Assembly (NCBI RefSeq): GCF_029892155.1
Contig: NZ_JARZAG010000008.1
Location: forward strand, 62,001 to 126,000
Direction: 5' to 3'
Length of the DNA: 64,000 bases
DNA from: Kitasatospora sp. GAS204B
Lineage (GTDB): Bacteria; Actinomycetota; Actinomycetes; Streptomycetales; Streptomycetaceae
The position numbers and the translations under genes were made by a program. Below the pieces are notes generated by a model. The model searched no databases. It was not told the DNA's origin and saw only the letters and a list, made by a program, of their open reading frames with translations. Below are positions 8,272 to 16,538 of the stretch, in pieces; position 1 is the stretch's first letter; each line of letters begins with the position of its first letter.

Positions 8272-9867
8272 GTGGACACGGCTGCGGACGAGAACGTGGT
8301 GGGCCGGGCGCGGGCCGGGGACGAGCGCGCCTGCCAGGACCTGATCGCCGGACACCTGCCCCTCGTCTACAACATCGTGGGACGCGCCCTGAACGGGCAC
8401 CCGGACACCGACGACGTGGTCCAGGAGACCATGCTCCGCGCGGTGGACGGCCTGCCCGAGCTGCGCGAGGCAAGCGCTTTCCGCTCCTGGCTGGTGGCGA
8501 TCGCGCTGAACCAGGTGCGCCACCGCCACCGCGCCCAGCAGAGCACCCGCAACGCGCAGGACGGCGGCGGGCTGGACGAGGCGCGCGAGCTGGCGGACCC
8601 GGCCGCCGACTTCGTGGGGCTGACCATCACCCGGCTCGGCCTGTCCGGCCAGCGGCGCGAGGTCGCCGAGGCCACCCGCTGGCTGGACCCGGCCGACCGC
8701 GAGCTGCTCGCGCTCTGGTGGCAGGAGGCGGCGGGTGAGCTGAGCCGCGCCGAGCTCGCGGCCGCCCTGGAGCTGAGCCCGCAGCACACCGCGGTGCGGG
8801 TGCAGCGGGTCAAGGAGCGGCTGGACACCGCCCGGGTGGTGGTCCGGACGCTGGCCACCCGCCCGGCCTGCCCGCAGCTGGACGCGCTCACCGCCGACTG
8901 GGACGGCACCCCCGGCACCCTGTGGCGCAAGCGGATCGTCCGGCACGCCGCGGACTGCGCCACCTGCCAGGGCCGGGCCAGCGACCTGGTCCCGGCCGAG
9001 GGGCTGCTGGCCGGACTGGCCCTGCTGCCGCTCCCCCGCCACCTGCACGCCCAGGCCACCGCGAGCACCGCCGGGTCGAGCCACGCGGCAAGCGCTTCCC
9101 ACCGGCACCGGCCGGGCCACGGCACGCGCCGCCGCCCGGCCGGTGGCCGGCGCCGGGCACCACGCCCGCGCGGGCCCAAGGCGCTCGCCGTGCTGGCGCT
9201 CGGCACCCTCGCCACCGTGACGGCGACCGGCCTGGTCTGGAGCGGGCTGGGCCCCAGCTCCCACAGCGCCGCGCGGCCGCTCGCGGCGTCGACCACCAGC
9301 GCCCGGCCCGCCTCCCTGGTCGCCCCGGGCACGGCGGTGGTGGAGGGGGCGTCCAGCACCGCGCCGTCCGTCGCCCCCTCCCCGACGGCGTCCCCCTCGC
9401 CGTCCCCCACCGCCACCGCCTCGCCCGCGCCGCCGCCCGCCCCCAGCATCGCCGCGCCGCGTGGCAACACCGGCCCCAGCGTGGCCGGTTACGCCCAGCA
9501 GGTGCTCGACCTGGTCAACGCCCAGCGCGCGCAACACGGTTGCGGCCCGCTGACGGCCAACAGCAAGCTCCAGGCGGCCGCCCAGGGCCAGTCCGACGAC
9601 ATGGCGGCCCGTCAGTTCTTCGACCACACCAACCCCGACGGCGCCGGCCCCCAGCAGCGGATCGACGCGGCCGGCTACCAGTGGAGCAGCTGGGGCGAGA
9701 ACATCGCCCAGGGCCAGGCCGATCCGGCGTCGGTGATGGACAGTTGGATGAACAGCCCGGGCCACCGGGCGAACATCCTCAACTGCGGCTTCAAGGAGAT
9801 GGGCGTCGGGATCCACCTCGGCACCGGCGGCCCCTGGTGGACCCAGGACTTCGGCGCGCCGGCCTGA
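8272..9867 (+). CDS. ECF sigma factor fused to zinc-binding, transmembrane and extracellular CAP domains
   Basis: A 531-residue fusion. Residues 10-95 resemble sigma region 2 (DDVVQETMLRAVDGL, AFRSWLVAIALNQV). Residues 130-195 resemble region 4 with its helix-turn-helix (SRAELAAALELSPQHTAVRVQ). H225-AAD-C229-AT-C232 matches the HxxxCxxC zinc motif of ZAS anti-sigma factors. A hydrophobic segment at about 303-323 follows a very basic stretch, so the N-terminus should be cytosolic. After a Pro/Ser/Ala-rich linker, residues 403-531 form a CAP/SCP domain (VNAQRAQHGCGPL, FFDHTNPDG, GENIAQGQ, HRANILNC). The GTG start follows GGAGAGGG. The layout suggests an intramolecular, membrane-held sigma factor whose release could be governed by an outside signal. 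Similar membrane-extended ECFs exist in actinobacteria. Confidence 0.88.
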   Translation: MDTAADENVVGRARAGDERACQDLIAGHLPLVYNIVGRALNGHPDTDDVVQETMLRAVDGLPELREASAFRSWLVAIALNQVRHRHRAQQSTRNAQDGGGLDEARELADPAADFVGLTITRLGLSGQRREVAEATRWLDPADRELLALWWQEAAGELSRAELAAALELSPQHTAVRVQRVKERLDTARVVVRTLATRPACPQLDALTADWDGTPGTLWRKRIVRHAADCATCQGRASDLVPAEGLLAGLALLPLPRHLHAQATASTAGSSHAASASHRHRPGHGTRRRPAGGRRRAPRPRGPKALAVLALGTLATVTATGLVWSGLGPSSHSAARPLAASTTSARPASLVAPGTAVVEGASSTAPSVAPSPTASPSPSPTATASPAPPPAPSIAAPRGNTGPSVAGYAQQVLDLVNAQRAQHGCGPLTANSKLQAAAQGQSDDMAARQFFDHTNPDGAGPQQRIDAAGYQWSSWGENIAQGQADPASVMDSWMNSPGHRANILNCGFKEMGVGIHLGTGGPWWTQDFGAPA

Positions 9868-10086
9868 ACGACGCTGCCAGCGCTGGCAACTGATCGGTCA
9901 GTAGGCAAGAGGTCGGAGGTTTACCGGTGAAACATCCGCCAAACAACGTCACAGGCCCGGTTGGATTGCGAGGAGATCCGATGAACGCGGCCCTCTCAGC
10001 TTTACCCGACTGATCGTCAGACTCCAGCATGGTCGCCGGCGGCCGCCTTCCCCAAGCCGCCGACCGACCGTGCAAGGAGAGACTCG

Positions 10087-11688
10087 ATGACCCACGCCCG
10101 GAAGCGTTCGCGCCGACGACGTCTGGCGCTCGCCGCGGCAGTGACCTTGACGGCCGGTTCCGCCTACGCCGTGGCCCAGAGCTCCGCGCTGGCGGGGGTC
10201 ACCTCGCACCCGGCCCAGCCCGGTGCCACCGGCTCCCCCGCGCCCGGCACCCCGGGCCCGACCGGCAAGTGGATCAGCTACACGCCCGGCCACCTGACGT
10301 ACGGCCAGGACGCCCAGGGCAACCGGATTCCCGACTACTCCGCCGCCGGTTACGCCGGCGGCGGCGTCCCGCTGCCCACCGTGCCGACGAAGGTCACCGT
10401 CCCGCCCCCGAGCGGCAACGACGACACCGCCGCCATCCAGGCCGCGCTCGACAAGGCCGCAGCGCTCCCGCTCGACCCGAACGGCTTCCGTGGCGCCGTC
10501 CAACTCGCGCCCGGGAAGTACCAGATCGCCGGCAGCCTGACCATCAACGCCTCGGGCGTGGTGCTGCGCGGCGCCGGCACCGACGCCGGCCAGACCAGCC
10601 TGGTCGCCCAGAACGCCTCCGCCCGAACCCTGTTGACCATCGGTGGCGACTCCCGCTACCAGACGCTGGGCACGCCCCAGCCGGTCACCGACACCTACGT
10701 CCCGGTCGGCGCCACTTCGCTCACCATGCAGAGCACCGCCGGCTTCAAGGTCGGCGACCAGGTGGTGATCGAGCGGCCGACCACCCAGGCCTGGATCGAC
10801 GCGATCGGGATGAACGGCACCTGGACCCCCAACTGGAGCCTGCGCTCGGAGCGCACGATCACCGCGATCCAGGGCGACGAGATCACCTTCGACGCCCCGC
10901 TGACCACCGCACTGGAGAAGCAGTACACCCAGGCAAGCGTCTACCACTACAGCTTCCCGCGGATCAACCACGTCGGCATCGAGAACCTCAGCTCCGACGG
11001 CCAGGCGATGGCAGCCGACCCGAACTACTAGAAGGACTTCTACAACTCGGGCTTCGCCGTCTTCAACGCCGTCGAGGACAGCTGGGTCAGCAATGTGACG
11101 ACGCACCACTACGGCGACTACGGCGTCGCGCTGCCCAGCGAGCAGAGCCGCCGGATCTCCGAGGTGCACACCTCGGCGCTGGACATGGTCACCTACCTGG
11201 GCACCTCCGCCCGCTCCTTCGGCTACCTGCTGGAGGGCCAGCAGAACCTGATCCAGGACTGCACCCTGACCGCCGCCAAGATCCACGCCTTCGTCACCGA
11301 GGGCCGCCAGGCCGGCCCCAACGTCTTCTCCCACTGCACCGCCACCACCACCGACGTCAGCTACGACGCGGGCGGCCACGAGCGGTGGGGCAGCGGCACG
11401 CTCTACGACGATGTCAACATCCAGGGCAGCCTGCTGATGGTCGACAATGGCACCCGGGGCACCGGCCACGGCTGGTCGGACGCCAACAGCACCGCCTGGA
11501 ACTGCAGGACCACGGGCTTCGAGGTCCAGAACCCGCCAACCGCGCACAACTGGGCGATCGGCTGCACCGGTTCCGTCCTGAAGGGCACCGACGGCGAGCT
11601 GGAGTCCGCCGGCACCCCGGCCGGCCCGACCAGCCTCTACGACGAGCAGCTGCACGAGCGCCAGGCCGCGGCTGCCGAGAAGCCCTGA
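10087..11688 (+). pseudogene. Secreted right-handed beta-helix (pectate-lyase-like) protein gene interrupted by in-frame TAG
   Basis: The frame codes for 314 residues, meets TAG at 11029-11031, then continues in the same frame with clear family sequence (KDFYNSGFAVFNAVEDSWV) to 11688, 533 codons in all. The N-terminus is a signal peptide (RKRSRRRRLALAAAVTLTAG). The middle (DTAAIQAALDKAAAL, APGKYQIAGSLTINASGVVL, RGAGTD) is typical of pectate_lyase_3/beta-helix glycan-active enzymes. A single base change would restore the frame, so this is a recent nonsense mutation, a sequencing error, or a readthrough site. A good ribosome site (AAGGAGAG) precedes the ATG. The activity on pectin or another polysaccharide cannot be decided. 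Confidence 0.85.
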
Positions 11689-11719
11689 GCCGCGGAGATC
11701 GGTGAGCGGACACAGAACG

Positions 11720-11747
11720 GGTCCTGCCCCAACCTCAGGGCAGGACC
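11720..11747. terminator. Hairpin terminator between convergent genes
   Basis: GGTCCTGCCC at 11720-11729 pairs with 11738-11747 around an 8-base loop. It lies 32 bp after the beta-helix gene and before the end of the leftward small gene. A partial CTGAC-type palindrome (GACGGACCGTC) sits just beyond it at 11750-11760. Confidence 0.75.
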
Positions 11748-11758
11748 TCGACGGACCG

Positions 11759-12118
11759 TCAGCTCACCCGCACCGCCTCATCCGGCCCCGGCGGCTGCGC
11801 ACCGCCGAGGTGCACCGCCGGAGCGGCCTGCGCGGCGCCGGCGGCCTGCGCCGCGTTCGCCGCCTGCACTTCGGCCCGGCCGAGGGCCAGGTGGGCGGCG
11901 CAGGCCACCACCACCCAGGCGAGGCCGCCGCTGTGGGTGTAGGCGTGTCCGGCGGTGTGCAGCTGCTGCTGGTCCGTGCCGCAGTACAGGCAGGCGTTGG
12001 CATGCAGCTGCTCACCGCTGACCAGCAGTTGCTGGGCGGGGCCGTCGATCGGGTGGTAGTCGATCGGGATCGGCGGCCGGGCGGCGGTGAGCTGGTGGGA
12101 TGTCAGGTCCGAGGTCAT
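11759..12118 (-). CDS. Small hypothetical protein with CxxC zinc-ribbon-like motif
   Basis: A 119-residue protein without an assignable function. A central ACLYCG (CxxC) followed by HTAGHAYTHSGG and VACAAH suggests a small metal-binding site made of two cysteines plus a later Cys/His pair. The C-terminus is an Ala/Gln-rich tail. The ATG at 12118 is preceded by GGAG at good spacing; an in-frame ATG 16 codons upstream lacks one. It is transcribed away from the MarR gene, and they share a 206-bp intergenic region. Cys-His patterns of this kind are common in small streptomycete proteins of unknown role. Confidence 0.7.
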   Translation of the reverse strand: MTSDLTSHQLTAARPPIPIDYHPIDGPAQQLLVSGEQLHANACLYCGTDQQQLHTAGHAYTHSGGLAWVVVACAAHLALGRAEVQAANAAQAAGAAQAAPAVHLGGAQPPGPDEAVRVS

Positions 12119-12293
12119 CGGCTCAGCTCCAGGGTGAGATCTCCAGGGTTCTGGGCGGATCGGCATCGGTCACCCTGTGTGGCCGCTCGACTCCGTCCAT
12201 GTGCACAGCCTGGCCCTGACAGACGGCCGCCGCACCCCGGACGACCAGATTGGCCGTCACTCGTCCGTCCCAATCACCCTATTGTTCTCAAGT

Positions 12294-12320
12294 GGAACGG
12301 TTTTGACATGCTACCGTTCC
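12294..12320. promoter_or_regulatory. Inverted repeat overlapping the MarR gene translation start, candidate operator
   Basis: GGAACGGT at 12294-12301 and ACCGTTCC at 12313-12320 form an 8-bp inverted repeat with 11 bases between, ending 4 bases before the ATG. The arm spacing fits a MarR dimer site and suggests autorepression. It occupies the place where a ribosome site would be, and none is recognisable. Confidence 0.6.
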
Positions 12321-12324
12321 CTGC

Positions 12325-12771
12325 ATGAACGCCGCTCAGCCCGTCTCCCTCACCGCAACGGTCTCCTTCCGGCTCGGCACCATCGGCACCCTCACCACCA
12401 ACCGCTTCACCGAGCGGATCGAGACGTTCGGCCTGAAGCTCAAGGACGTCGGGCTGCTGCACCTGCTCCAGGACGGCGGCCCCGCCTCGCAGCTGGAGGT
12501 GGCCCGGCTCCTGGGGGTGGCGCCGAGCCTGGTGGTCGCGATGGCCGACCGGCTGGAGGTGCTGGGCGCCGTGCGGCGCCTGCGCGACCCGGGCGACCGG
12601 CGCCGCCAGCAGCTGGTGCTGACCGAGCAGGGCCACGAGCTGCTGGGACGGTGCACCACGGCCGCCCAGGAGCTGGACGCCGAGCTGACCGCCGAGCTGG
12701 ACGAGCCGACCCGGCAGGCACTGAACGCCGTCCTCGGGACCCTCGCCGCGAGCCTGGGCCTGCCGCACTGA
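12325..12771 (+). CDS. MarR-family transcriptional regulator
   Basis: A 148-residue winged-helix regulator. The recognition region is ASQLEVARLLGVAPSLVVAMADRLEVLGAV and the wing is RRLRDPGDRRRQQLVLTEQG, both diagnostic of MarR proteins. An N-terminal helix for dimerisation (residues 5-45) precedes them. The gene lies between the small zinc-ribbon-like gene and the S9 peptidase gene. The inverted repeat next to its ATG is probably its own operator. The ligand and wider targets are unknown. Confidence 0.93.
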   Translation: MNAAQPVSLTATVSFRLGTIGTLTTNRFTERIETFGLKLKDVGLLHLLQDGGPASQLEVARLLGVAPSLVVAMADRLEVLGAVRRLRDPGDRRRQQLVLTEQGHELLGRCTTAAQELDAELTAELDEPTRQALNAVLGTLAASLGLPH

Positions 12772-12853
12772 CCACCGGCCGCCGCGCGCCCGCCGCGAAC
12801 CCCGCCAAGCCCCCGTCACCCGTCGCCCGCCGGCGAGGTGACAGAGTCTCAGC

Positions 12854-14950
12854 ATGTCGACCATCTCGCTGCCCCACCAGCTGACCCGGACCCGCGGCTT
12901 CACCTCCGGCGCCGCCGAGCACTTCTCCGTGGCCCCCGACGGCGCCTCGGTCCTCTTCCTGCGCAGCCGCGCCGGTGACGATCCGATCGGCTGCCTCTGG
13001 GCACTCGATCTCGACAGCGAGCGGGAGCGCCTGCTGGTCGACCCGGCCGAGCTCCTGGGCGGCAGCGCCGAGCAGCTCTCCGAGGAGGAGCGGACCCGGC
13101 GCGAGCGCAGCCGGGAACCGCGCGGCGGGATCGTCGGCTTCACCACCGACACGGCCGGCCGACTGGCCGTCTTCGCCCTCTCCGGCAACCTGTGGACGGT
13201 GGACACCGGCAGCGGCACCGCCCGCCGGCTGCCCGCCGAGGGCCCGGTGGTCGACCCGCGACCCGACCCGACGGGCCGCCGGATCGCCTACCTGAGCGGC
13301 GGCACCCTGCGCGTGATAGCGGCCGACGGCACCGGCGACCGCGCGCTGGCCGCCCCCGACGGGCCGGACGGCTCCGAGGTGACCTTCGGCGCGCCCGAGC
13401 ACGTCGCCGGCGAGTCGATGCATCGCCACCGCGGCTACTGGTGGGCACCGGACGGCGAGCGGCTACTGGTCGCCCGGGTGGACAACTCCAGCGTGCTGCG
13501 CTGGCACATCGCCGATCCGGCCGACCCCGGCAAGCCGCCGCGCACCATGCGCTACCCGGCGGCCGGCAGCACCAACGCCGATGTCACCCTCTGGCTCACC
13601 GAGCTGGACGGCACCCGGCACGAGGTGCGCTGGGACCGGCAGGCCCACGAGTACGTCCCCGCCGCCGGCTGGGACGCGCACGGCCCGTTCGTGAGCGTGC
13701 AGAGCCGCGACCAGCGCAGCCTCCGACTGCTGGCGATCGACCCGGCCGACGGTACGACCACCCTGCTGGACGAGCAGCGCGACTCCCCCTGGGTCCACCT
13801 GCTGCCCGGGCTGCCCGCCCGGACGGCCGGCGGCGCGCTGCTCGGGTCCGTCGACGAGAGCGACACCCGCCGGCTGACGGTGGCCGGCAAGCCGGTCACC
13901 GACCCCGGCGTCCAGCTGCGCGAGGTGCTCGGCACGGACGGCGAGACCGTGCTCTTCACCGCCTCCGAGGAACCCACCGAGATCCACCTCTGGTCCTACC
14001 ACCCGGAACACGGCGCCCGGCGGCTGAGCGAGGAGCCCGGCGTCCACCGCGGCGTGCTGCGCGCCGGCACCCTGGTGCACACCGCCCGCACGCTCGCACA
14101 CGCCGGCTCGCGGACCATCGTGCGGCGGACGGGGCGGGCCACCCTGGCGGTCGCCTCGTACGTCGAGACACCGGTGCTGGCGCTGCGCGCCGAGTTCGCG
14201 GCGGTGGGGCCGCGGGAGCTGCGGACGGTGCTCTTCCTGCCGTCCTGGCACCGGCCCGGGGACGCGCCGCTGCCGGTGCTGCTCGACCCGTACGCCGGCC
14301 CGGCGATCCAGAAGGTGCTCGTCCAGCAGTCCTCGCAGGCGCTGGTCTCGCAGTGGTTCGCCGAGCAGGGATTCGCGGTGCTGGTCACCGACGGCGCCGG
14401 GGTCCAGGGGCGTGGCCCCGCCTGGGAGCGGGAGATCTACGGCGACATCTTCCAGCCAGTGCTGGACGACCAGATCACCGCGCTGCACGAGGTCGCGGAG
14501 CGGCACCCGGAACTGGACCTGGGCCGGGTCGCGATCCGCGGCTGGTCGTTCAGCGGCGGGCTGGCCGCGCTGGCGGTGCTGCGCCGCCCGGACGTCTTCC
14601 ACGCGGCGGTGGCCGGCGCGGCGGTCAGCGACCAGCGGCTCTACGACAGCCACTGGCGCGAGCGCTACCTGGGGATGCCCGAGGATCACCCGGACTGGTA
14701 CGACGCCTGCTCACCGGTTCTCGAAGCGCCGAAGCTGACCCGCCCCCTGCTGCTGATCCACGGGCTGGCCGACGACAACGTCTTCGCCGCCAACACGCTG
14801 CGCCTGTCCACCGCCCTGCTGGCCGCCGGCCGCCCGCACGAGGTGCTTCCGCTGAGCGGTGTCACGCACGCGGGCGCGGGGTCCCCGCTCTTCCCGCAGC
14901 TGCTCGGCCACCAACTGGATTTCCTCCGGCGCCACTTGGGGCTGCGGTAA
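12854..14950 (+). CDS. S9 family (dipeptidyl peptidase IV-like) serine peptidase
   Basis: A 698-residue prolyl oligopeptidase-family enzyme with an N-terminal beta-propeller (DPPIV_N, residues 20-460) and a C-terminal alpha/beta hydrolase domain. The nucleophile elbow is GWSFSGG with Ser565; the charge relay follows at GLADDNVF (Asp) and SGVTHAG (His). The size matches bacterial DPP IV homologues. No signal peptide is evident, so it is probably a cytoplasmic peptide-degrading enzyme. The ATG at 12854 follows a GAGGTGA-like ribosome site. It could be cotranscribed with the upstream MarR gene (82 bp apart). Confidence 0.93.
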   Translation: MSTISLPHQLTRTRGFTSGAAEHFSVAPDGASVLFLRSRAGDDPIGCLWALDLDSERERLLVDPAELLGGSAEQLSEEERTRRERSREPRGGIVGFTTDTAGRLAVFALSGNLWTVDTGSGTARRLPAEGPVVDPRPDPTGRRIAYLSGGTLRVIAADGTGDRALAAPDGPDGSEVTFGAPEHVAGESMHRHRGYWWAPDGERLLVARVDNSSVLRWHIADPADPGKPPRTMRYPAAGSTNADVTLWLTELDGTRHEVRWDRQAHEYVPAAGWDAHGPFVSVQSRDQRSLRLLAIDPADGTTTLLDEQRDSPWVHLLPGLPARTAGGALLGSVDESDTRRLTVAGKPVTDPGVQLREVLGTDGETVLFTASEEPTEIHLWSYHPEHGARRLSEEPGVHRGVLRAGTLVHTARTLAHAGSRTIVRRTGRATLAVASYVETPVLALRAEFAAVGPRELRTVLFLPSWHRPGDAPLPVLLDPYAGPAIQKVLVQQSSQALVSQWFAEQGFAVLVTDGAGVQGRGPAWEREIYGDIFQPVLDDQITALHEVAERHPELDLGRVAIRGWSFSGGLAALAVLRRPDVFHAAVAGAAVSDQRLYDSHWRERYLGMPEDHPDWYDACSPVLEAPKLTRPLLLIHGLADDNVFAANTLRLSTALLAAGRPHEVLPLSGVTHAGAGSPLFPQLLGHQLDFLRRHLGLR

Positions 14951-14965
14951 CGCAGGCCCCCGTCG

Positions 14966-15316
14966 CTACGGCTGCACGTCGCTGCGCCCGGAGATCCAGG
15001 CGATGGCGTCGTGCACGCCGCGGGCGTGGTCGCGCACCTCGTCCGCCAACCGCACGTCCAGCTCGCGGACCTGGGCGGCCTGCTGCTCGGCACCGAGCTG
15101 GGCCGGGCAGGGGCCCTCGGGTCCGCTGGCGACGCTGGCGGTGATCGGCGCGAGCCGGCTCTGGCCGAGCGCCCAGCGGTAGCCGTCCAGTGCGCCTTCG
15201 CGGGCGTGCGAGGGCTCGAACGGGGTGTCGCCGATGTACTCCAGGCGCGCGAGCGCGCTCTCAACCTGCTCCCGGGAACGCGCCCCGACCCGGGACGTCA
15301 CATCGTGGCTGGTCAT
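14966..15316 (-). CDS. Conserved hypothetical protein, helical
   Basis: A 116-residue protein of unknown function, rich in Ala, Arg and Glu and probably all helical, with SREQVESALARLEYIG near the start and EVRDHARGVHDAIAWISG near the end. No signal peptide, membrane segment or metal motif is visible. It converges with the S9 peptidase gene (15-bp gap) and is divergent from the small protein at 15512. Codon usage is like its neighbours, which supports it as a real gene. Confidence 0.6.
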   Translation of the reverse strand: MTSHDVTSRVGARSREQVESALARLEYIGDTPFEPSHAREGALDGYRWALGQSRLAPITASVASGPEGPCPAQLGAEQQAAQVRELDVRLADEVRDHARGVHDAIAWISGRSDVQP

Positions 15317-15511
15317 GACCGCAGGTTACGCACGCCCCGGGTGCCGGGGCGTGCTCAACGCGGCCAAGGGGGCGAACCGGCGAAGGCGGAAGTCCGGCCG
15401 TGCCGAACGGAAGTTCGGGCGCGTCGGAGGTGCGCGCGCCACCGGTTCGGCTCCACACTCGGGAGAGCAGGGCCATCCGGCCGACAACGCCCCGAACCAC
15501 GGAGGCCTCCC

Positions 15512-15697
15512 ATGTCCGAGCCCATCGACGAGTCGCCCACGCCCGACCGCCTGCTGCACACCGGTGCCGAGCACCCCATCGACCCGGTCGACCTGGTGAT
15601 GGCCACCGGCCAGGACCCGACCCCGGAACTGATCGAGAAGGCGCGCCTGAAGCTGGAGCGGGAGGGCGCCGCCGCCGTTGAGCGAGTGCTCCCCTGA
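15512..15697 (+). CDS. Small conserved protein, 61 residues
   Basis: A short acidic protein with an excellent ribosome site (GGAGG, 15501-15505, 6 bases before the ATG). The sequence (MSEPIDESPTPDRLLHTGAE, then DPVDLVMATGQDPTPELIEK) ends in a predicted helix ending AAVERVLP. I recognise it as a type of small protein widespread in streptomycetes, but know of no function. An open frame continues upstream to 15011, but codon pattern and the ribosome site favour this start. Confidence 0.7.
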   Translation: MSEPIDESPTPDRLLHTGAEHPIDPVDLVMATGQDPTPELIEKARLKLEREGAAAVERVLP

Positions 15698-15735
15698 CGC
15701 GAACGGACCGCGCGACCTGCGCCACGCCACGCCGC

Positions 15736-15770
15736 CGCCGCCGCTGAGGCCGTACCCCTCAGCGGCGGCG
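15736..15770. terminator. GC-rich hairpin between convergent genes
   Basis: CGCCGCCGCTGAGG (15736-15749) pairs exactly with 15757-15770 around a 7-base loop. It overlaps the stop codon of the leftward DedA gene and lies 39 bp after the 61-residue gene. No T tract follows, as is common in high-GC actinobacteria. Confidence 0.6.
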
Positions 15771-16409
15771 TCGGCGTTCGTACCAGCGCAGCGCGTGCCG
15801 GGCGCCGAGGGCGAGCAGCAGCGCGGCGACGGCCAGTAGCAGGTAGAGCTGGTAGCGCAGCGCCGTCCGGTAGACCTGGTCGATGTTGCTGCCGGCCAGG
15901 TAGCCCGCCGTACTCCAGACGCCGACCCAGAGCAGTGCGCCCAGCGTGTTCCAGAGCAGGAACCGGCGCCAGGGCATCCCGGTGGTGCCGGCGATGATGC
16001 CGAAGGTCTGGCGCAGCCCGTCGATGAAGCGGGCGACCAGGACCACCTTGCCGCCGTTGCGCTCGAAGAAGTCCTCGGCCTTGTGCAGCCGGGCGCCGGT
16101 CAGCCCGACGTAGCGCCCGTAGCGGTGCACCAGGGCCTGCCCGCCGTAGTGGCCCAGCAGGTAGCCCACGCAGCCGCCGGCCACCGCGGCGACCACCGCG
16201 ACCACGATCACCGCCGCGAGGTTCAGCTGCCCGGCCCCGGCGTAGACGGCGGCGAGGATCAGCACGGTCTGCCCGGGGACCGGGATGGCGGCGTTGTCCA
16301 GCAGCACCAGCAGGCCGACGGCCAGGTAGCCGTAGTGCGAGAGGAACGGGGCGAGCGCGGCCAGTGGGCCCGGCAGTACCGGGGTGTGCGGTGGCGTGGT
16401 GGCGATCAT
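15759..16409 (-). CDS. DedA family membrane protein
   Basis: A 216-residue integral membrane protein of the DedA/SNARE-associated (VTT) superfamily. An N-terminal re-entrant/TM region carries DNAAIPVPGQTVLILAAVYA. A glycine-rich segment follows (GCVGYLLGHYGG), and the conserved amphipathic motif is VVLVARFIDGLRQTFGIIAG (FxGxxR-like). Two further TM segments and a basic C-terminus follow. Family members are linked to membrane-potential maintenance and undecaprenyl- or phospholipid flipping. GGAGG lies at good distance before the ATG. Confidence 0.93.
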   Translation of the reverse strand: MIATTPPHTPVLPGPLAALAPFLSHYGYLAVGLLVLLDNAAIPVPGQTVLILAAVYAGAGQLNLAAVIVVAVVAAVAGGCVGYLLGHYGGQALVHRYGRYVGLTGARLHKAEDFFERNGGKVVLVARFIDGLRQTFGIIAGTTGMPWRRFLLWNTLGALLWVGVWSTAGYLAGSNIDQVYRTALRYQLYLLLAVAALLLALGARHALRWYERRRRR

Positions 16410-16538
16410 GGGGCGATACCTCCGCTCTCATGATCCAACCCCTTGGTGATCATTTGGGGCATATTGTCGCAGGCTTGTGACATCTACCGCGCGCCGATTG
16501 GTCCGATTTACTCATCTTTCGTGCATAGGCTTCGATGC

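Noticed and set aside
12303-12308. TTGACA as a -35 box
   Set aside because: It lies between the arms of the inverted repeat only 17 bases before the MarR ATG, leaving no room for a -10 box upstream of the gene.
11702-12328. A 208-codon plus-strand ORF
   Set aside because: It opposes the small CxxC protein gene, which has a good ribosome site, and reads through a terminator and a promoter region.
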